Below are positions 60,882 through 64,000 of a DNA stretch of 64,000 nucleotides, piece after piece (within the stretch, counting starts at the first letter, position 1; each line of letters starts with the position of its first letter). This DNA comes from Scybalousia_A sp045221575 (GTDB lineage Bacteria > Bacteroidota > Bacteroidia > Bacteroidales > P3). The stretch lies in contig JBGUWU010000024.1 of the NCBI GenBank assembly GCA_045221575.1, positions 14,056-78,055 of the forward strand, in the 5' to 3' direction. A program made the position numbers and the translations under genes. The notes beneath the pieces were generated by a model, which searched no databases, was not told the DNA's origin, and saw nothing but the letters and a program-made list of their open reading frames with translations.

Positions 60882-61886
60882 TTACTCTATTATATGTGCT
60901 TCTATATTTAAATCAATGTCAAATTTTTCTTTTACCTTTGCTTGTATATCATGGGCTAAAGATAGAACATCTTCTCCGCTTGCACCTCCATAATTAACCA
61001 TAACTAAGGCTTGCCTGTTGTGCATTCCTACATTGTTAATCTGTTTGCCTTTGTAACCGCACTGTTCAATAAGCCAAGCTGCCGATATTTTTTTGTTTTC
61101 TCCGCTGTCAAAAGCTACTATGTCTTTATAGTCTTTTAGTAATTGCTCATATAGTTGTTTTTCTATTACAGGATTTTTAAAGAATGATCCTACATTACCT
61201 AATACTCTGTAATCTGGTAGTTTTTCGTTACGGATCTCTCTTACTTTTTGAGCAATAAGCTTTGGACTTAATGAATGTATGTCTTCTTTGTTTAGTTTGT
61301 CCTCTAAGGCTTTGTAGTTAATGTTAGGTGAAAATGCTTTGCTTAAACAAAAACCTACTTTCCAAATTAACAGGTTGCCTTCTTGATATTTGAAGATAGA
61401 GTTACGATAAGCGAAGTTACATTCTTCATTGTTAAAACTTATAAACCTATTCTCTTTTAAATCAAAGACGGTAACATAAACAATAGTATCTTTTACTTCC
61501 ATTCCGTATGCACCGATGTTCTGCACAGGAGCAGCACCAACACTTGAAGGAATGCCTGCTAAGTTCTCCACACCTGACAATCCTCTCTCGCAAGCCCAAT
61601 CTACAAAACTATCCCATTCTTCTCCTGCTTCCACCTCTACAATAACTTTCCTTTCATCTTCTTCATTTATATTGATGCCTTTGTTTTCTAACTTAGCAAC
61701 TACTCCATCAAATTCTTTATTAACAAAAACCATATTAGCACCTAAACCTAAAAGAAGTATTCGTTGCTTTTCATATTCTTTATGCAGCAAATCCAAATCT
61801 TCTTTAGTCTTCAGTCTGATAAACTCTTTGGCTTTACAGTTTAATCCAAAAGTATTGTAAGGCTTTAAATCAATATTGTATTCCAT
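60882..61886 (-). CDS. murB: UDP-N-acetylenolpyruvoylglucosamine reductase
   Basis: MurB is the flavoenzyme that completes UDP-MurNAc for peptidoglycan. The 334-residue protein shows NTFGLNCKAKEFI at the N-terminus, the FAD-binding LLGLGANMVF and LAGIPSSVGAAPVQNIGAYG. The catalytic serine is in GNVGSFFKNP, followed by AAWLIEQCGYKG and the late VMVNYGGASGEDVLSLA. The long type I form is indicated by the GAYGMEVKD and the C-terminal EAHII. It heads the four-gene operon and is divergent from citX. Confidence 0.96.
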   Translation of the reverse strand: MEYNIDLKPYNTFGLNCKAKEFIRLKTKEDLDLLHKEYEKQRILLLGLGANMVFVNKEFDGVVAKLENKGININEEDERKVIVEVEAGEEWDSFVDWACERGLSGVENLAGIPSSVGAAPVQNIGAYGMEVKDTIVYVTVFDLKENRFISFNNEECNFAYRNSIFKYQEGNLLIWKVGFCLSKAFSPNINYKALEDKLNKEDIHSLSPKLIAQKVREIRNEKLPDYRVLGNVGSFFKNPVIEKQLYEQLLKDYKDIVAFDSGENKKISAAWLIEQCGYKGKQINNVGMHNRQALVMVNYGGASGEDVLSLAHDIQAKVKEKFDIDLNIEAHIIE

Positions 61887-61912
61887 TAAGCTGATAATTA
61901 TTAATACATTTG

Positions 61913-61920
61913 CAAAATTA
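61913..61920 (-). promoter_or_regulatory. -7 promoter element for the murB operon
   Basis: Minus-strand TAATTTTG, 27 bp before the murB start. Confidence 0.55.
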
Positions 61921-61955
61921 TGAAATCTTGATAAAATAATATATAATTTTTGTTG

Positions 61956-61963
61956 TAACTTTG
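61956..61963 (+). promoter_or_regulatory. -7 promoter element for citX
   Basis: TAACTTTG, 15 bp before the ATG at 61979. It overlaps a TTG at 61961 that would otherwise be an in-frame start, so the ATG is preferred and the leader is very short. Confidence 0.5.
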
Positions 61964-61978
61964 CAAAAAATAAATCCT

Positions 61979-62482
61979 ATGAATATAACGCTTGAAGAAC
62001 TTTTGTTGAGTAGAGATGTAAGACAACAGACACAAAGAAACCTTCTACAAGAATATAAAGATAAGACCTTACTCTGTTTAACTGTTATCATGCCTGGCAA
62101 AGAAAAACGTAACGATAATTCTCTCTTTGTGGCAAGATGTGCTATGGAAAGCATAGAGAAAAACTTTACCTCTTCTATTGTATATAACCAAAAGAAAGAC
62201 CTACAAACCGGTTTTGAAGCTTACTACATTATAAACAAAGAACCATTAGAACTTAAAAAAGAAGTTTGCCTAATAGAAGAAGAACACCCATTGGGACGTT
62301 TGTTTGATATTGACGTAATCAACCACAAAGGCTTGCCTATAACTCGTCAAGAAGTGGGTTTTCCTCCTCGCAAATGTCTTATATGTGATAAAGAATCTCG
62401 TTTCTGCATGAGAAATTTTACTCATACACAAGAAGAACTGCAGAATAAAATAAACGAAATGGTGAATAATTATAAAGCATAA
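61979..62482 (+). CDS. citX: CitX-like citrate lyase holo-ACP synthase
   Basis: CitX transfers the 2'-(5''-phosphoribosyl)-3'-dephospho-CoA prosthetic group to the citrate lyase acyl-carrier subunit. The 167-residue protein has LEELLLSRDVRQQTQRNLL, then EEHPLGRLFDIDVIN, LPITRQEVGFPPRKCLICD and RFCMRNFTH, the usual conserved stretches. The C-terminal CitG domain seen in fused versions is absent. No citrate lyase subunit (citC-citF) or citG gene is in the window, so the target protein must be encoded elsewhere, or this protein modifies another carrier. Confidence 0.85.
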   Translation: MNITLEELLLSRDVRQQTQRNLLQEYKDKTLLCLTVIMPGKEKRNDNSLFVARCAMESIEKNFTSSIVYNQKKDLQTGFEAYYIINKEPLELKKEVCLIEEEHPLGRLFDIDVINHKGLPITRQEVGFPPRKCLICDKESRFCMRNFTHTQEELQNKINEMVNNYKA

Positions 62483-62497
62483 TACATTTTGTTTTTG

Positions 62498-62505
62498 TAA
62501 TTTTG
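62498..62505 (+). promoter_or_regulatory. -7 promoter element for the MATE gene
   Basis: TAATTTTG, 31 bp before the ATG at 62537. Confidence 0.55.
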
Positions 62506-62536
62506 CAAGCACTTTTTTAATAAAGAAAACAAGAAT

Positions 62537-63904
62537 ATGAAGAATGAAGAACGAGCCTTAAGATTAGGAAGAGAAAAGATAGGAAAACTTTTGCGTCAGT
62601 TTGCTGTGCCTGCAATAGCAGCTATGATTGCTTCTTCATTATATAATATTGTTGATGGTGTTTTCATAGGCAATCTTGGTCCATACGCTATTGCTGGTGT
62701 TGGACTAACAGCTCCTTTTATGAACTTAGCAGCTGCTTTCGGTGCTTTAGTGGGAGTAGGTGCGAGTGTGCTTTGCTCTATCTATCTTGGAGAAAAAAAC
62801 TATGACAAAGCAAGACAAACCCTTTGCAATGTGATTATTTTAAATCTTATTATGGGCTCTTTGTTCTCTATTGCAGGTCTTGTATTCTTGGAACCTATAC
62901 TTCTGTTTTTTGGAGCAAGTGCGCAAACTCTTCCTTTTGCAAAAGAGTATATGACCGTTATTCTTATAGGTAATGTTTTTACACATATGTATTTAGGATT
63001 AAATAGTATATTCCGTGTGAGCGGTTATCCTAATACAGCAATGTATATTACCTTTGTATCAGTTTTGATAAATATTATCTTGGCTCCTGTCTTTATCTTT
63101 GTGTTTGATATGGGTGTTGCTGGTGCAGGATTGGCAACAGTTGTAGCACAGGTTATTTGTTGTTTGGTTCAGTTTTACCTATTCCTTCGTAAAGATAGAG
63201 TTGTTTATATAGAGAGAGATAAATTTAAGCTTGATAAAACAATAATTAAACGTTCGTTTTCAATAGGTTCACCTAATTTTTCAATAAATGCGGCAGGTTG
63301 TTTTGTTGTTGTGCTTCAAAACTATAACCTTTTAAGATATGGAGGTGATTTATATGTTGGTGCTTTCTCTATTATTAACCGTATAGCTTTTCTCTTCTTT
63401 ATGATAGTCTTAGGCTTCTCACAAGGAATGCAGCCTATTGTAGCCTATAACTACGGTGCTAAGAACTATAAACGAATGTGGGATACATTTTATCTGACTG
63501 TTAAATGTGCATTGACTATAACTTTGATAGGTTTCTTGCTGTGTGAGTTAATACCTCAGCATATTACACGTCTTTTTGCTTCCGGCGATTCCGCAATGGA
63601 CGTTCAGCTGGTGCAGATAACGATAGATGGATTTAGAAAAAATATGTGTTTCTTTTGGGCTGTAGGTTTTGCTGTTATAGGAACGAATTTCTTTGCATCA
63701 ATGGGAAAACCTAAGAAAGCATTGTTCCTTTCTCTTACCCGTCAAATAATTTTCCTTATACCATTGCTTTTATTATTGCCTGATATGTGGGGAACTGATG
63801 GCGTTTGGTTTGCTACTCCTATAGCTGATGTTCTTTCTGTTTCTTGCACAGTCTATCTTGTATGGCGAGAACGCAAACTACAAAGTAATCTAATTAATAA
63901 TTAG
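62537..63904 (+). CDS. MATE-family efflux transporter
   Basis: A 455-residue inner-membrane protein with twelve predicted helices in two related halves. Motifs typical of MATE antiporters are AIAAMIASSLYNIVDGVFIGNLGPYAIAGVGL (quoted as SLYNIVDGVFIGNLGP), GASVLCSIYLGEKNYDKA, FRVSGYPNTAMYI and, in the second half, GFSQGMQPIVAYNYGAKNYKR. These pumps export cationic drugs or metabolites using Na+ or H+ gradients; the substrate cannot be read from sequence. The stop is followed directly by an AATTAG array that also supplies the terminal INN codons. Confidence 0.93.
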   Translation: MKNEERALRLGREKIGKLLRQFAVPAIAAMIASSLYNIVDGVFIGNLGPYAIAGVGLTAPFMNLAAAFGALVGVGASVLCSIYLGEKNYDKARQTLCNVIILNLIMGSLFSIAGLVFLEPILLFFGASAQTLPFAKEYMTVILIGNVFTHMYLGLNSIFRVSGYPNTAMYITFVSVLINIILAPVFIFVFDMGVAGAGLATVVAQVICCLVQFYLFLRKDRVVYIERDKFKLDKTIIKRSFSIGSPNFSINAAGCFVVVLQNYNLLRYGGDLYVGAFSIINRIAFLFFMIVLGFSQGMQPIVAYNYGAKNYKRMWDTFYLTVKCALTITLIGFLLCELIPQHITRLFASGDSAMDVQLVQITIDGFRKNMCFFWAVGFAVIGTNFFASMGKPKKALFLSLTRQIIFLIPLLLLLPDMWGTDGVWFATPIADVLSVSCTVYLVWRERKLQSNLINN

Positions 63905-64000
63905 AAATTTCATCTAATTAGAAATTAGAAAAGAGAAATTAGTAATTGGCGGATTAACGCTTAAAAACATTTAGTCGCTATGCGTAATTACTAATTACTA
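63893..64000. repeat. Mosaic repeat element, site j (cut by the window edge)
   Basis: AATTAGAAATT arms flank an inverted copy of the core also found at 40641 and 42085: GGCGGATTAACGC...TTAGTCGCTATGCG at 63948-63984. The last bases (TAATTACTAATTACTA) begin the opposite arm. The right end lies outside the window. Confidence 0.87.

Noticed and set aside
61961..61978. Start of citX at the TTG at 61961
   Set aside because: It overlaps the TAACTTTG promoter element; the ATG at 61979 gives the usual CitX N-terminus.

Overview
The window is a gene-dense, AT-rich chromosomal segment from a member of the Bacteroidota, most likely order Bacteroidales. Three things point there. The promoters have the form TTTG, about 19 bp, then TAnnTTTG. 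The content includes type IX secretion parts (PorZ and a cargo with a C-terminal sorting domain), DUF4369-type lipoproteins, HhH and OprO-like outer-membrane barrels, EnvC-like and TPR proteins. There is also a methylmalonyl-CoA mutase. I see no phage, transposase, CRISPR array, rRNA or tRNA. Genus is not determinable from sequence reading alone.

Layout. 1-2.7 kb (minus): dprA (cut by the window edge), a thioredoxin-fold lipoprotein and clpP. 2.8-9.7 kb (plus): a tightly spaced run of porin, GATE-domain membrane protein, dxs, an ATP synthase a subunit apart from any other F-ATPase gene, a TPR protein and a lipoprotein, closed by a strong terminator. 9.9-16.4 kb (minus): pnp, rpsO, a four-gene cassette of secreted proteins, and an FKBP lipoprotein. 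The promoter and leader of rpsO are duplicated upstream of the cassette. 16.5-25.3 kb: an EnvC-like protein, a DsbD-like reductase, a DEDDh exonuclease, a LuxE-like enzyme, a secreted EEP-family enzyme, a small T9SS cargo and a beta-helix protein. 25.3-38 kb: mnmE, methylmalonyl-CoA mutase, groES-groEL, and an operon of O-antigen-ligase-like protein, polA, a TsaC-like protein and a TPR protein. 38-52 kb: glmS, a small barrel, an HD hydrolase, then a minus operon of HAD phosphatase, MORN-like protein, prfA, porZ and recO, then a glycosyltransferase and an HhH-barrel protein, and a barrel fused to a degenerate M28 domain. 53-64 kb: gcvP, fabD, a porin, a murB operon, citX and a MATE transporter.

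The most unusual material is non-coding. (1) Five intergenic sites carry tandem units with an exact or near 21-bp period, three of them arranged as two opposed half-arrays. (2) About ten sites carry 8-bp-type AATTAGAA/AATTAGTA arrays that usually start at or overlap a stop codon. Some of these enclose two further repeat modules, a 43-bp GGGGTGGCTTC unit and a core of about 33 bp, in both orientations, giving mosaic elements. (3) An 84-bp promoter-leader duplication brackets the cassette of two paralogous CxGEGx3C proteins, a CxxC thioredoxin-like protein and a propeller-like protein. This last is the best candidate for an undescribed protein system here.

All family names come from reading sequence motifs. 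No database search was possible.
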